Made by a program: the position numbers and the translations under genes. From positions 306,494 to 370,493 of the forward strand of contig JAMXBD010001442.1 in assembly GCA_024138025.1 (NCBI GenBank): a stretch of 64,000 nucleotides of DNA. The letters run 5' to 3'. The notes under the pieces are model-generated. The model was not told the origin of the DNA, made no database searches, and saw nothing but the letters and a program-made list of their open reading frames with translations. The stretch is from Combretum micranthum (taxonomy: Eukaryota; Streptophyta; Magnoliopsida; Myrtales; Combretaceae). Below, in pieces: positions 1 to 12,340 of this stretch. Each line of letters opens with the position of its first letter. Positions within the stretch are counted from its first letter, which is position 1.

Positions 1-1968
1 AAGTCAAAGAGAAAAGTAGCTTCCTCCAGGGTTAATAGCCGTTACTTAGCTCTATTTATACTCAGTCCATATCATAAAATATAGTTCACCGTTCTCATAA
101 ACGTTTGAACTAAACTATGGTACTTCCTACCAAGTTTAAATAAATTTTCACCGATCTATACCCCCCGTCGACTACCCGCCGTACCACTTAATGAAAGTCA
201 TCTCAAATGACAGGAGTGGCCTAAGCGCCTAGATCTACCGTGCTCAAACCGAGCAAGGTGCCGCTCCCCGAACCGGATACCAACTTCCATCCCAAACTCA
301 TCAAACTATGAGGGGTCGCCGTTAGGTTCATACATGACCTGGCGTAGGAATTGGATTTTAACGGCATAAAACACAAGCAACAATCACATTTTAAGTTTTC
401 TTATTATATATTTAAGTTTTATAAATGCCTATCCTAACAGAGACAAGCAGGTTACTGCGTACCTGTATTAGCTCGGGAGTTAATAGGGATGGCCGAGCGA
501 GAATCAAATACTGTTCAACAGAATTATTACAATTTTACACTTAGTTCAAGCTCAATATCAACCAATCTCATACATTATCATCCAAAGAAATTCAAATAAA
601 TCATCACAAGATTTTTAAAATAAGTAAAGGAAATCATATATATAACATAACTAGTTTTAGCTTAACTCTCATGAAAATTCATTAATTTGTTAAATCTATA
701 AATATATTTAAATCATGTTAAATTATATCATTTAATCATCATAATACATCAATTATCATATATCTATCTCATTTTAGATCAAATATATCCATTTGGTAAA
801 GCAAATACCTATAAATCAATCAAAAACAAGTTTTTAACTTTATTTAGAAAATGTATCAGTTGGAAAGATGTAAAATTTAAGCACTGATACGTTTCGAATT
901 TGTAAAAATTTAAAACATGAAAGTTGTAGATCTCTTTCTTATCTTTCCAACGCAACTTGAATCATCTCAATCGGAGATCGGATGAAAAAGTTACGGCTGA
1001 TATACGAAAACATGTTTGAGCTGCAGGGGTCTACGCCGGTTCCAACGCCGGCGGCGTTGAATGCAAAATTTGCCAGCGTTAAGGAACCACGATTCTGGTC
1101 ATGAAAAGTCATTTCAACACCGGCAGCGTAAACTTCAAAGCCGGCGGCGTAAATCCTACACCGGCAAAGTACACCGGCAAATTTGCAGGCGTTGACAGCA
1201 GCGGAAATTTTCCAAAGTTTTTCCCTAGTTTTTCCCTTTTTCAAAAACATGCTTTTACACTTCTTCAACTCATTCCAAATCTTTCCAAGCTTATTATAAG
1301 TTCATTTATCACTTCTATCAATCAATCATCATCTCAAAACATCTATAACCCTATTCTAATCATCATCCAACAATTCAACAACCAAAATCTCCAAATTCAC
1401 ACTCTATACCATCATCCAACCATTCAACCCTCATCAACACTTCAAACTCACTTTCAAACAAGTAAAACTAACCAATCTAGTCCTATTACACTTCATATAT
1501 CCATACAACATGGATCACGAATTCATAAACAAAATATCATCAAGAACACATACAAGCATGAAAATGAAAAATAGAGAACACACTTACCACTTGGACTTCT
1601 ATGCTCGGTTTAAGGACTCTAGATCAAGCTTTTGATGGTGAGAATTGTAGAAAATCAAACTTCAACTTAGGGGTCACCTTGGGAGCTCTTTTGATGAAGA
1701 GAGGAATGAGTTTAGGGCAAATATGGAGAGTGTTTTTGGTGAGGCAATTTTTGGCCGAATTTTGAAGTGTTAGGTGACTTTTGTGTTTATCTTATTGGCT
1801 TTAAAAAGGGCAGGTGGCAAAAGGAGTATTAATGGCTTTAATGACTTTAGCTTTGGTTAATTAATTTAACTTGTTTTACTTAATTAAATGGCTTTGTTTT
1901 AAGGCATTAAAAAGGGGGTTTTATTGGCTCTATTTTTACTCAAATTTTCTGCTACTTAGGGGCTTTCA
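1..1968 (-). mobile_element. LTR-derived sequence (family II), probably - orientation, truncated by the window start
   Basis: No coding capacity is seen. The stretch 830-1000 (poly-A-rich lead, then a 'cattgatac...aaaacatgaaagttgtagat' style block, then 'cttgaatcatctcaatcggag') recurs in diverged form at 41060-41230. I know this kind of block from plant LTR retrotransposons. The order of landmarks (LTR-like block, then a purine-rich part near 1630-1770) matches the - oriented LTRs elsewhere in this window. The outer end may be the TTTCA at 1964-1968, read on the - strand as TGAAAGCCCC, but this is inferred. The long ORFs across 939-1574 look like chance frames over repeats. Confidence 0.5.
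1027..1195. repeat. GC-rich cluster of GCCGGCGGCGT-like motifs
   Basis: A short island much richer in GC than its surroundings, with recurring forms of 'gccggcggcgt', 'acaccggc' and 'gccagcgtt'. The spacing is irregular, so it is not a clean tandem array. It sits inside LTR-like DNA and opens accidental ORFs on both strands. No function is visible. Confidence 0.55.
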
Positions 1969-4259
1969 TATGCATACATTCCATTTATTTCTAACATGTA
2001 TATTTCACCCTAAAACATATTGATATTTTATAAAATAACAAATAACTAATTCTAACATATTTAAATAATTCTACACATTCACATATCACATAGTTCATCA
2101 AAATTTAAATTAACCATCAACATATATTTATCATGCATAATTCAACAATTCATTCATAAAATAAAATTAGGAATTTCTTGGCTATTATTTCAGAGTTCTT
2201 ATCAAATGCGATCAAAAGGTCATTTTGTCTTATTACAATCTTATACATGGTAAAATTGTCAAATGTTATCGTTTTAGAGTGATTATATAATATACTATAT
2301 TGTGGACTTAAGCCTTATGGTTGAGCTTGTATAGGGACTAGACTTTCAATTGTTGAAATAATATTTTGGGCCATGAAAGCTATCATTATCCATTATAAAC
2401 TTTTGTTTATTTTTATCTTAGGAATGATACGCATGTTAGAATGGTCATACTTTTTAGTTTCGAACGCTATAATTCTAACTTTGATGGAAGATATTTATAT
2501 TGACATAAGGATTTTCGAGTACAAATAGAAGATACCTTTTCTTGTTTCATGATATCATATCATTTATAAATTTATTAGTTAATTTTATGATAATAGTTTG
2601 AATAACAAGCATAACTAAACTGAACTATTTTTTTTTATTTGAAAAAAAAAACCATATAGCTAGGTTCGTATTCGAAAAAAAAATGAACCATAATAAATGG
2701 TTTAATTTAGTTTGCAAGGTGAACCAATCGAATTGTACCAAGCCATATCATGTTTCCTACTAGCAATACATGATCATAGAAGTGGAGCATAAAGAGTTAA
2801 TGGTAGTCGTTAATGGTTATAGATGCTACTGAAATAAGTAAAGAGAGTGCATGGGAAGTGAGAGTGAGAGGGTGTATAGGAAGAGGAATATGGAGGAAAC
2901 TAATAACTAGTGATAGTAATTTATGAATTGTGGAGGCGTTTTGTAAATGTGGAAGATAGAAAAAAAAGATCGAGAAATGTTGTATTCGGTTTGTGAATTT
3001 AGAAAAGGAAAAGAAAGAAGTCTTGATGGCCTTAGCAAGTAATGCCTTAAACTTAAGGTCATTTACAACCCGGCATATGCCTACAATTAATAATAGGCAT
3101 GGCAAGGCACAAAACATGATTAAACCCACATTTAATAATCATTGAAACTTTAAACACACATATATCATATTGATTCCAAATTAAGAGCTACGGAGGAGTC
3201 AACTCCACAAATAAATATAAGAACAACCTACATGTCACTAACATTAGATGGTTTAGAGAGTCCATTAAATGAAACTAATAATATCTACCAATAGGCAACT
3301 AGAAGGTCCATGCTTTATGGTAACACATTTGTACACAAAATGTCTAAACCATAATCATATGCAATTAAAAGTCCTTAACTTCAAAAAAATCAACAATCTA
3401 ATTTAGTTGTTAGTTGTATAGTCCTCTCCACTAGCATCATTCTCATAGTTAATTACAATGTTGTCTTTAGACAAATCGAACTCCATAGGAGCATCATATG
3501 TACTTGAAAAAGAGAAAAGAATGGGTCAAGATCCAATACGGTATACCAAAATTCACATGCCCATGACCAGATAATTACAAACTTACACGTAATTACATGT
3601 TATGCATGTAGCAAGTAGTCATTAATCATTTGTGTAATTTAGCTCAACAACCATCAAAGAGATAAATCTGTACCCCAATTCACACATAAGTATACATACA
3701 CAAATATATTGGAAATTTGCTACTCCTATATAATTACGACACTAAAACTACCTAGATTTACCCATATCCTCTCCAAATGCATCCAAGTGCAACTCTACTC
3801 AAGACAATGCACACAAAGATGATCAAGTTGCTGCAACAATAGCATAAACTGCACAGATACAACAAGCAAATTATTGTAGCTGAGTCATTAATTAATCAGT
3901 TTATGATTTTATCCTAACTATGCACAAGCAGCACGCAGGGTAGATGTGTGATTAGAACGTGGACTCTTCCTGAACTCTATAACCTTCTAAACCCGAGTTA
4001 CCATGCATAAAGTATTCAGAGCTATTCACCCTTCCATTCTTACCTTTAGCTCCCATATCTATAGTTCTTACCCTTACATAATAATAGGTATTCTAGAGAA
4101 ATATAAAATATTAATTTAAAATGAAATTTTCATAACTAATTTACTTATACCTAAGTTTTGAGGTCTTACATGTAACATTGAATCTTAAAAGAAAAGTTTT
4201 TAACAGGTTTCAAGTGTTTTTAAGGAGGAAAAAAAAAATCAATTTGGTGATGTTGTGAT
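1969..4259. other. AT-rich intergenic stretch with no gene seen
   Basis: No frame shows protein-like sequence. The only structure noticed is an imperfect inverted repeat near 2612-2722 (aactaaactgaac on one side, tggtttaatttagtt on the other) around A-rich tracts, perhaps the relic of a small terminal-inverted-repeat element. The 110-codon frame at 2797-3129 (-) is low-complexity and not supported. Confidence 0.5.
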
Positions 4260-6400
4260 GTTCAAATTTAATCTTCCGTCTTTCAAGTACTTTTTCCTTA
4301 GTATCAACAATTCTCATTGGCTTCTATATCAAAGTAAGATTTGGGTGTACCTCAACGGCACCAAGGTAGTAACTTGATTTGGATTTGGCATAAACATTCT
4401 TAGCATGGACATATGGAATATATTATGTACTCCAGCTAAGTTGATGGTAGTGCTAGACGATATGCCACTCTCTACTTTTTCTGATATCAGAAAAAAAAGG
4501 CCCTACATACCTAAGGTTTCATTTACTCCTTAGCACAAACGTTATTACTCCCATTGTTAGTGAAATCTTCAAACATAGATGATCTTCTACTTCGAAGTTT
4601 GAAGGTTTTAGCTTAGCTTTTTTAAGAAATTTGACCAACTTGCATCCTTTGATTACTTACTTTAATTTTGTTAACAACTTCCTAAAATATCTCTAATCTA
4701 AACACTCGTTTATCACTTGCTTCGTCCCAATGTATGAGTGACCTACATTTCCTTCCATATAGGGCTTCATATGATGTCATCCTAAATGGTTTCTTGATAG
4801 CTATTATTATGGGCAAATTTTACCAATGACAAGTGTTCATGATAATACTATAAAAAATTATAGCACATGCTGTAAGTAGATCTTCTAATGTTTAGATTGT
4901 TCATTTTGATCATCCATTAGTTTACGGATGAAAGACATTACCAAACTTTGGTCTTGTTCCTAAGGCTTGGTGTAGACTCCTCTAAAACATCCTCAAAAAC
5001 CTTGTATTCTAATCTAACATGATTATAGTAAGTTTACCCTGCAATCTGACAATTTCCTTTGTATATAACTTAACTGGCCTATCTAGAGTGCAACATTTTT
5101 AATAGGTATATAATGTACCGACTTGGTTAGTCCATCTACACTTACCTAAATTGTATCATTCTTTTCCTCTGTTCTAAGAAGAGTAATGACAAAATCCGTG
5201 GTCCTATGCTCGCATTTCCATCCAAGCGCTGACAAAGGTTTTAACTCACTTGTTGGTCTAATGTTCAATGTTGATCCATTGACCTATCAAGTATGATGAT
5301 ATATACTCTACAATTCCTTTCTTCAGATTTTGCTACCAATACAACTTTTTTCAAGTCTTTACGCACTTGTTTCCCTTTGGTTGTATGTTGTAACCGAAAT
5401 AATTAACCTCATTAGGTAGCTCTTTCTTCAACTCTTTATAATCTTACACATATAAATGGTTCATATATTCCATCACTCTCAATAACATTGCACATCCGCA
5501 TCATCCTCTTAATATTTTAGATTCCTACACCATTCACTTGTATTACCTTAATCTGCTTTACTAGTGTCGGTTGGATCCTCAAGCTAGCTAACCTCACTCT
5601 ACCCCCTTGGTCACGACTTCCAACTCAAATCTAAGCATATTTTCTATCAATGGACATTGTAAAGTTATCAAAGTAACAAAATTCTCTCCCCTCTTCTTTT
5701 TGAGTGCCTTTGTCACAACATTCACTTTCTGAAGGTGATATTGGGTATTTGCATCATTGCCTTTTATTAACTCCAGCCAACATCCATGTCTCATGTTTAG
5801 CTTCTTCTAGTGTGGATATGTACTTAAAACTTTTGTGATATATAAATATCTTGCACTTCTTCCCATACAGGCAGTGTCTCTATAGTTTCTATGCCAACAC
5901 TATTGCAGCCAATTGCATGTAATGGGTATAGTAATTCTTCTCATAAGGCTTTAATTGACGAGGACTATAAGCAATAACTCTCCCATTTCGCATTAATACA
6001 CATCTAAAGCCCTGAATTAATGCACATGGTATATGATAAACTCCTTTTCACTTACTAGTAAGACTAAAATTGGTACCGATGCTAGTTTACCCTATAGCTA
6101 TTGAAAATTTCTTTCGCACTTGTCATCCTAAGTATACCCTACACCAACTTGGGTCAAACCAGTCAAAATGCTTGCAATCCTAGAGAAACTTTCCACAAAC
6201 TTCTTGTAATACGCTGCTAAACCCAAGAAGCTTCTAATCTTTGAGTGCATACCACTTTACTATAGCTTTTATCTTAGAATCTATTAAGATACAATCCTTA
6301 TTGACAATATGACTTAAGAAGGACACCTGCTCTAAGCAAAATTCACACTTCTTGAACATGGCATTCCATCGTGGTCTCCAATTGCAACTTTCCAAATTGA
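4260..6400 (-). pseudogene. Decayed Ty3/gypsy (chromovirus-type) pol: RT end, RNase H, integrase
   Basis: Read on the - strand from 6400 downwards, broken frames follow the usual pol order. The end of reverse transcriptase comes first (6390-6150: 'CEFCLEQVSFLSH', 'LLGLAAYYKKFVES'). RNase H follows (about 6090-5700: 'RVIAYSPRQLKPYEKNYYTH'). The tail 'RHGCWLELIKGNDANTQYH...KVNVV' at 5794-5700 corresponds to the chromovirus RRWLELIKDYD...HPGKANVVADALSRK stretch. Integrase core relics lie at 5230-4700 ('WKCEHRTTDFV', 'VDGLTKSVHYIPI', 'EALYGRKCRSLI'). Stops and frameshifts are frequent, so nothing is translatable. Neither gag nor flanking LTRs were found. It is a truncated fossil lying about 600 bp upstream of the BASS3 promoter. 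Confidence 0.8.
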
Positions 6401-6979
6401 ATTAGGGGGGTGGGGATAAGGTGTCTATACAAAAAAGAGGGGGAGGGGGAGGGGGGGGATGGAGGGGTTTGGGATTTGCAAATTACTCGCTAAATTTTTA
6501 CTAAGGAATGAATACACTCTCTCAATTTTCAAAATGAGCTTTTTTACCCCTTAAACATTGTAAATAATAAATGTGATTTTTTGTGTTTTTTTAAATCCCA
6601 TATTTCAAATACGACTTTATATCAATGAAATAGTAATTAATTTTTTAGAAATTATATTATAGCAATTTTCCTTTAACAAAAAAAGAAAAAGAAAAATGGA
6701 AAACATGCATCACACCAAGATCACTTATTATTTTAAGTATGTTACATCTAATTTGATATCTATCATCATAATCCATTTGAAATTAATCCAAGTCAAGTGG
6801 TAATCGCCAATCGGTCACATAATAACAATAAATCCACTTTATAATCATCAATTATTATTACTTGAGACATCCTTAGTAATAATATCTAATCAAAAAAAGA
6901 GTTTGTTAGGATGGACCCACACGTTCCTCCAACCTTGGTAAGCCACTGATTATGCCGATCAACTTATTCGTCATCATCG
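6401..6979. other. BASS3 upstream region
   Basis: AT-rich non-coding DNA between the gypsy fossil and the BASS3 promoter. It opens with a purine-rich G tract around 6432-6468 (runs of 5 to 8 G separated by A), which could form a G-quadruplex. No further element could be assigned. Confidence 0.4.
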
Positions 6980-6982
6980 AAT

Positions 6983-6992
6983 AATATAAATA
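6983..6992 (+). promoter_or_regulatory. Putative TATA box of BASS3
   Basis: The sequence 'aatataaata' lies about 145 bp before the ATG at 7134. Initiation about 30 bp downstream, near 7015, would give a 5' UTR of about 120 nt that is strongly pyrimidine-rich, which is usual for plant leaders. The call rests on motif and spacing only. Confidence 0.45.
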
Positions 6993-7081
6993 AAATTCAA
7001 ATAAATAAAAATCTTTTATAATCTCTTTCTTTTTCTTCCCCTGATCTTCTCCAGCACTCCCTCCACCTCTACTTCTTCCTT

Positions 7082-7133
7082 TTTTTCCTTTTTCCCACCC
7101 TCTCCCTCTCCCTCTCCCTCTCCCTCTCTCTCC
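7082..7133 (+). repeat. Pyrimidine tract (CCCTCT)n in the BASS3 leader
   Basis: A C/T-only stretch ending just before the start codon, with about five near-perfect CCCTCT-type hexamers. CT-rich leader microsatellites are common just downstream of plant transcription starts. On the other strand it creates a spurious Glu/Gly-rich frame. Confidence 0.7.
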
Positions 7134-10100
7134 ATGGTTGCACCACCCAGTTCTCCAATGGCAATCCCTAGTAATACTACACTTTTTCTCTCTCTCTCCT
7201 CCACCAGAACTTCCATCATTCCCAAACTAGCCCTTCCCACCAGAATAAACCACGGTCCCTCACCCTCATATTCCTACTACACGCGATCAAAAAGTTCAAA
7301 CTTTAACAACCGCAGAGCGTTTAGCAACGGTGGACTATGTGGGTATGCTTGTTCCACTACACCGTTTATAGGGAGAGTTGGGTTACAGAGAAGGGAAGGG
7401 AATGTTTCGTTACTGGTTTTGGGATTAAGAAAAGCAGTGGCAGTAACGTTTCGGAGATATCGAGAATGATTTGTCTCAGGTTCTGTCTGGTTTGCTTCCT
7501 TTTGTTGTTGCTGTTACCGCCGTTGCTGCTCTCGCCCAACCTGCAACTTTTACATGGTGGGTTGAAACGCCATCCTTTCTTTTTCTTTTCACTTGCTGTC
7601 TTTTGACTTTCACCTATCAATGAAGGGTCTAGAGCTTGAAAGTTTCAAGCTTGTTCCACTTTTTCACGGAACTTCTGTGTCCTTCCACATGGAGATTATG
7701 TAAAACATAGCGTGATTACGTTGTTTGATCTTATAACTGTATTTCAAACCACGTCTTCTAGAGTCCACTTTATCTGATGTATTCCAGACAAAATTTTTTA
7801 AGGATAGATATTGTGGAAGTTCAGTTTTTTTATTAAACTAAGAATATTTAACTACCTTAACTTAACTTGCACATGTATGCACCTGACCTAGTACACTTTT
7901 GGTCTTGTTTAATGCCAGCGGTACACGTACTTCCTAGGATGCATGTGCTGAAACTTACCACGAGAAAACGGAAATTTCTCATATCAGAAACTGATGTGCC
8001 TTCTAAATTTTCGTTTTTCTTACCTTTTAGATGGTTTTTGTTAAAATTGTTTGATTATGAAATCATGGTCTTAAATCACAATCCGTCGATTCATCTTTAC
8101 TGTGTAGCATTTGCATTTGGTTATCAATCTTGCCTGTTGTACCAAGAATTGGTCTCTGCAAAATTTGTTTAACCGCTTTAGAGTGCAATATGTTGAGATT
8201 GGGTGATGATAGAAGGACTTTTGCAGGGTATCTAAGGAGATGTATGCTCCTGCTCTTGGTGGAATCATGCTATCGATAGGAATCAAGCTCTCGATTGAGG
8301 ATTTTGCTCTTGCTTTCAAAAGGTATTCTATTGAAATTGTCAACACAGCTTGTTGGTCTGTCTGTGGGGTTTTGAAATACTACTAAGCTACTTTTCCTAA
8401 CATTTCAGACCTTTACCTCTATCGATTGGATTTCTTGCACAGTATGTGCTGAAACCAGCACTTGGTGTGTTAATTGCCCGGGCATTCGGGATGTCCCGGA
8501 TGTTTTATGCTGGTTTTATCCTTACAGCATGTGTTTCAGGGGCTCAGTTATCGAGCTATGGAAGTTATCTGAGTAAAGGGGATGTGGCATTAAGCATATT
8601 GCTGACTAGTTCAACCACAATTGCCTCAGTCATTGTTACACCTCTATTAACAGGCCTTTTAATTGGATCTGTTGTGCCAGTTGATGCAGTTGCCATGTCC
8701 AAATCCATATTGCAGGTAATGCATTTAAATCACTCTTTTATTTATTTTATTTGATTTTTTTAAGTAATAAGCAATTCATTCCTACCGTATTTTAGTGGAA
8801 TTTGATTGAAGATATGCCACTTCTTTATGTCAGGTTGTTCTTGCTCCAATAACCCTTGGTATTGTGCTCAATAAGTATGCAAAGCGAGTTGTTAATGTTT
8901 TGCAACCAGTGATGCCATTTGTTGCAATGATATGTACCTCATTGTGTATTGGAAGCCCCCTTGCTATAAACCGTGCACAAATTTTGTCAATGGAGGGTGT
9001 TCGATTGGCTCTTCCTGTGTTGGTGTTCCATGCTGTGGCTTTCACCTTGGGTTATTGGATGTCAAAAATTCCTGGACTAAGGTAAAATACTGCTTTATCT
9101 TCATTATCCTTACATATAAACTAAAATTCATGGCATAAAGAATTTAATAAGAGCAATTTTATTAGTGTATAAGACTCTTTTGGTATGTGTTATGATAGAG
9201 AAAATGCTTGTAGAAGTGAGTATGTCAGTGTTCAAAGGACTTTTGCCTTAAAATTTCATTGAAAAGAGGCTCTTTGAGATTAGAATGGTTAAGAGTTAAT
9301 TCCAGAAGTAAGCTGCTCACTACTCACTATAAATCTGTCTCTTCCTTATTGGATGGAGCCTTTCATTCAAATTTTAGTGTTATAAATTAGAGTTTGAGTT
9401 TGACTTGACCATATCCATACAACATTGTTTATATTCGATGCTTTTATAATTAAAGATTAGTGGAGTATTCTTGTATGCCTCCTCCCCCCTTTCTTTCCAT
9501 GTAATTCCTTTGTAATCTTAGAAAGCTCTGCTGGTGGTGATCTTGTTTTATACCCTGAATTGTGGTATAAGAAAGTGAGAGGTTAATTTGCTTATATTTT
9601 CAATTTCCGTCATTATCATGTGATTTTTTGGGCCATTCACATTTTTGTGATTGTTGGAAAATATTTACTCTTCAAAAGGCATGATTATGTCTCTATTTCT
9701 GCATAATAGCCTACAGAATGTGCTGTAGCCTTCACTAGTGGGCTGTTGTGTTGATTGTATTTCTCTGCTTACTATTTTAGATTCCAAGTGTTTTAACTTG
9801 TCAATGTATTAATTTGTAAGATAAAGGAAAGCTTGATTAATGGATCACGTAGCCTAACAAGATCCTCTCAAATGTTGAATTATCTGTCGTTTTGCAAAGT
9901 TTTTGACAGCTTTAAATAATGTGGATTATGACATTGTTTGAAACTGAATGTGATAAATGGAATGCAGTCTGCCAAGCTTACACTCATTAGAACTATATAT
10001 AGAACTAGTGAAGGTTTTTGCAACAAAGCATAGTGGCAATATAAATTCTGATATCTCTGGTGGGAATAAGGCTTGATTGCTGCTCTTGTTTCAGCCTATC

Positions 10101-10435
10101 TGCATAAAATATTAATGTCTACACATGAAGATATTTTCTTTTTTCATCCTAGCTTTAACTTTTATGTCCGACTGAGATCACATCTCCTTGCTCTTTCCAG
10201 GCAAGAAGAAGAAGTGAGCCGAACGATATCTTTATGCACTGGAATGCAGAGTTCTACTCTTGCGGGGCTTCTTGCCACCCAATTCCTTGGCAGCAGCCAA
10301 GCAGTTCCACCAGCGTGCTCAGTTGTTTTTATGGCTATTATGGGCCTGTGTCTCGCCTCGTTGTGGGGCAGTGGTGGTCGAATTAGAGACCTAATGTCAT
10401 TCCATATACCCCAAGCCAAGCCAATTCCACGGTGA
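7134..10435 (+). CDS. BASS3: Plastid sodium/metabolite cotransporter, BASS3-like, five exons, with apparent frameshifts in exon 1
   Basis: Bile acid:sodium symporter (BASS/SBF) family. Plant members sit in the chloroplast envelope and move organic acids; the BASS3 substrate is not established to my knowledge. Coding exons are 7134-7556, 8227-8322, 8409-8715, 8834-9081 and 10201-10435, all with GT-AG introns and matching phases. The Ser/Thr-rich N-terminus from the first ATG looks like a transit peptide. Family hallmarks include 'YVLKPALGVLIARAFGM', 'TACVSGAQLSSYGSYLSKG', 'SILLTSSTTIASVIVTPLL', 'VPVDAVAMSKSILQVVLAP' and 'RTISLCTGMQSSTLAG'. Choice of BASS3 over BASS1, 2 or 5 rests on remembered similarity. 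Exon 1 does not hold one frame: it runs in frame to about 7410, then 7415-7460 continues in a second frame, then 7456-7556 ('DIENDLSQVLSGLL') in a third. Total coding length is 1309 nt, as if two single bases were missing. Confidence 0.85.
9082..10200 (+). other. BASS3 intron 4
   Basis: The largest intron of the gene (1119 bp), opening GTAAAA and closing with TTTCCAG. AT-rich, with no repeat or ORF that looks meaningful. A frame at 10073-10200 runs into exon 5 by chance. Confidence 0.75.
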
Positions 10436-11779
10436 AGGCACAGTAGGAAGATGAAAACTTAAAGCATTTTTGAGGAGTTGATCTGCACATTCATGTAGTT
10501 AGGGGAGTACCAAGAATGCAGCACTGCAAGATGGGGGGAGGCTGCTAAAAGGAAAGATGGTATATTTCTGTTAGAGGTAAAAAGAAGGATCAATACCTTG
10601 TACAGATTACTAGGTAACCAATTAGACTGCAGGGAATAGATGTATATTAAGAGCAATTTTTCATTCTCAAGATGCCTATAGAATAACCTTGTAAGCACAT
10701 ACAAGGTACATAATTTAAAATCATATAATTTAAGATCGATTTACTTCGACATAAGGAATAGAGATTAGAAAAAGTTATGCCTCGAAAATATTACGATTAC
10801 TAGTAGCAAATTGTGAAGGTTCAATTCTAATGTTTGCTTCATTTAAAGTTTTATTGTCGGGAAGACTTATTTTAATGTTTATTTTGACTTATAAACTGCA
10901 GCGTTAAGCAAGGAATATAACTAAAAATGCGTTTACATTCGACTGATTATCTATTAATATTAAACGAATACTGGTTTATTGGTATAAAAAAAATAATACT
11001 AAAATATGATAGTTATTTTACTCTCTTTCTTTGTCTCATCTCTACTTTCTGTTTCTGCATTTTTATATTCTCTAAAAATAATTGTTGCCCTTTTTTCCGT
11101 ACACGAAATGCCGGCGCATCATACACTAATTTTTGAATAAGTCAAACAGTACTTGAAATATGTTATATATATTTATGTAAATAAACTCATATACACATGT
11201 TATATATGCTCTGTGATTATGATACATTATATAATTATAACATCCCAATATAAGTATATGACATATTTATTTTATGTAGCAAGTGAGTTATAATATATAT
11301 AACATATAAAATATATATTTATAACCAATAAATTTCACAAATGCATAAATACGTTACTATATACACATTTCTTATAAGTATACGTTACATGTATAATGTG
11401 GTCTATGACATATTTTGTTATATATATTTGTGTTATTTGTTTTATATAATTCAAACTTTATACGTATTATGTACATAATTTATATAGCAAATAAATAAAT
11501 CGCATATTAATATATACATGTAGACATACCGTTTTTACCCATTAAGGATTAAGATGTATAATAATCATAAATATTATATTAAGTCCAAATTTTTTGTAAT
11601 AATAAATAATATATATATACAAGGCTTAAATATTAATTTGATTGATAACTATTTGTAAATACTTTGTAAATATCTTAAATATTAACAAACTTTCGAACAT
11701 TAAAGGAATAAATTTTAATTAAAGAATTCAAAGGTGTAACCATTTGATTAATTGATTTTAACATGATTGCCTATGGACC
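10436..11779. other. BASS3 3' flank and AT-rich intergenic DNA
   Basis: The first 300 bp should hold the BASS3 3' UTR; no single AATAAA stands out. From about 11150 to 11640 the sequence is extremely AT-rich, with many TATATA and ACATAT words. No gene is seen. Confidence 0.5.
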
Positions 11780-12030
11780 TATTAAAACTCTGATTTATCA
11801 ACATTGGTTTTGGATTAATTTTTTCACATATTAATAGATAAGTTAGGATTAATCAACTCATTAATCCTTGCTTATTAGTCCCAATGGTGACTCTTAACAA
11901 TTTTTCAAAAGTTAAACTTCTTTTAAGTGTTAGTTGAAGTTTTGTACCAATTGGGTTAAAGGTTTGATACAAGTCAAATTAAAAAAAATTAAATCAAAAA
12001 TAAAAAATCTAGATTCAACAGCTTGGTGAC
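11780..12030 (+). repeat. Dispersed repeat, copy 1 (partner at 13800-14075)
   Basis: Starts near 'aactctgatttatcaacattgg' and ends near 'aaatcaaaaataaaaaatctag'. A diverged copy in the same orientation lies at 13800-14075. Shared landmarks in the same order are 'taagttaggattaatcaactcattaatc', 'ttttcaaaagttaaacttctttt', 'agttgaagttttgtaccaa' and the closing 'aaataaaaaatctag'. A related piece in opposite orientation occurs near 37860-38010. The repeat is probably transposon-derived, but the family is not identified. Confidence 0.6.
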
Positions 12031-12340
12031 TTCATTGAGGACCACTCGTTCATGAGAGCACTAGTCACCCAATGAAAATTCTTAAATTAAAAATTATTCC
12101 TTTAATTTTTTATTTTTTCAAATTATTTTTTTTTTCAATATGTGTGTGTATATATATATTATAAACAATTGTACTAACATTTTTTCTAAAGTGATGTATA
12201 AGACCTTTAAGCCAAATCCATGCGGGCACTTGAAATTTGAGAAGAGGGCTAGGGATGCATAAATTAGTCACCTGCTCAACTAGTGTTGCTGGCCAACACT
12301 GGTTGAGCTCAAAGAGGAATGTGAGGCCTAGAGCAAACAA

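Noticed and set aside
939..1574. Overlapping ORFs of 109 and 157 codons on opposite strands
   Set aside because: They lie in LTR-like repeat sequence over a cluster of GC-rich motifs, and the protein text is low-complexity (Ser, Asn, Gln, His, Ile) with no domain.
7016..7240. Glu/Gly-rich 74-codon ORF on the - strand
   Set aside because: It is the reverse of the CT-rich BASS3 leader and the first codons of BASS3.
7337..7606. 89-codon Leu-rich ORF over BASS3 exon 1
   Set aside because: Its start is not the gene start. The middle part (7415-7460) is one of the frames of the frameshifted BASS3 exon, and the rest is out of frame and runs into intron 1.
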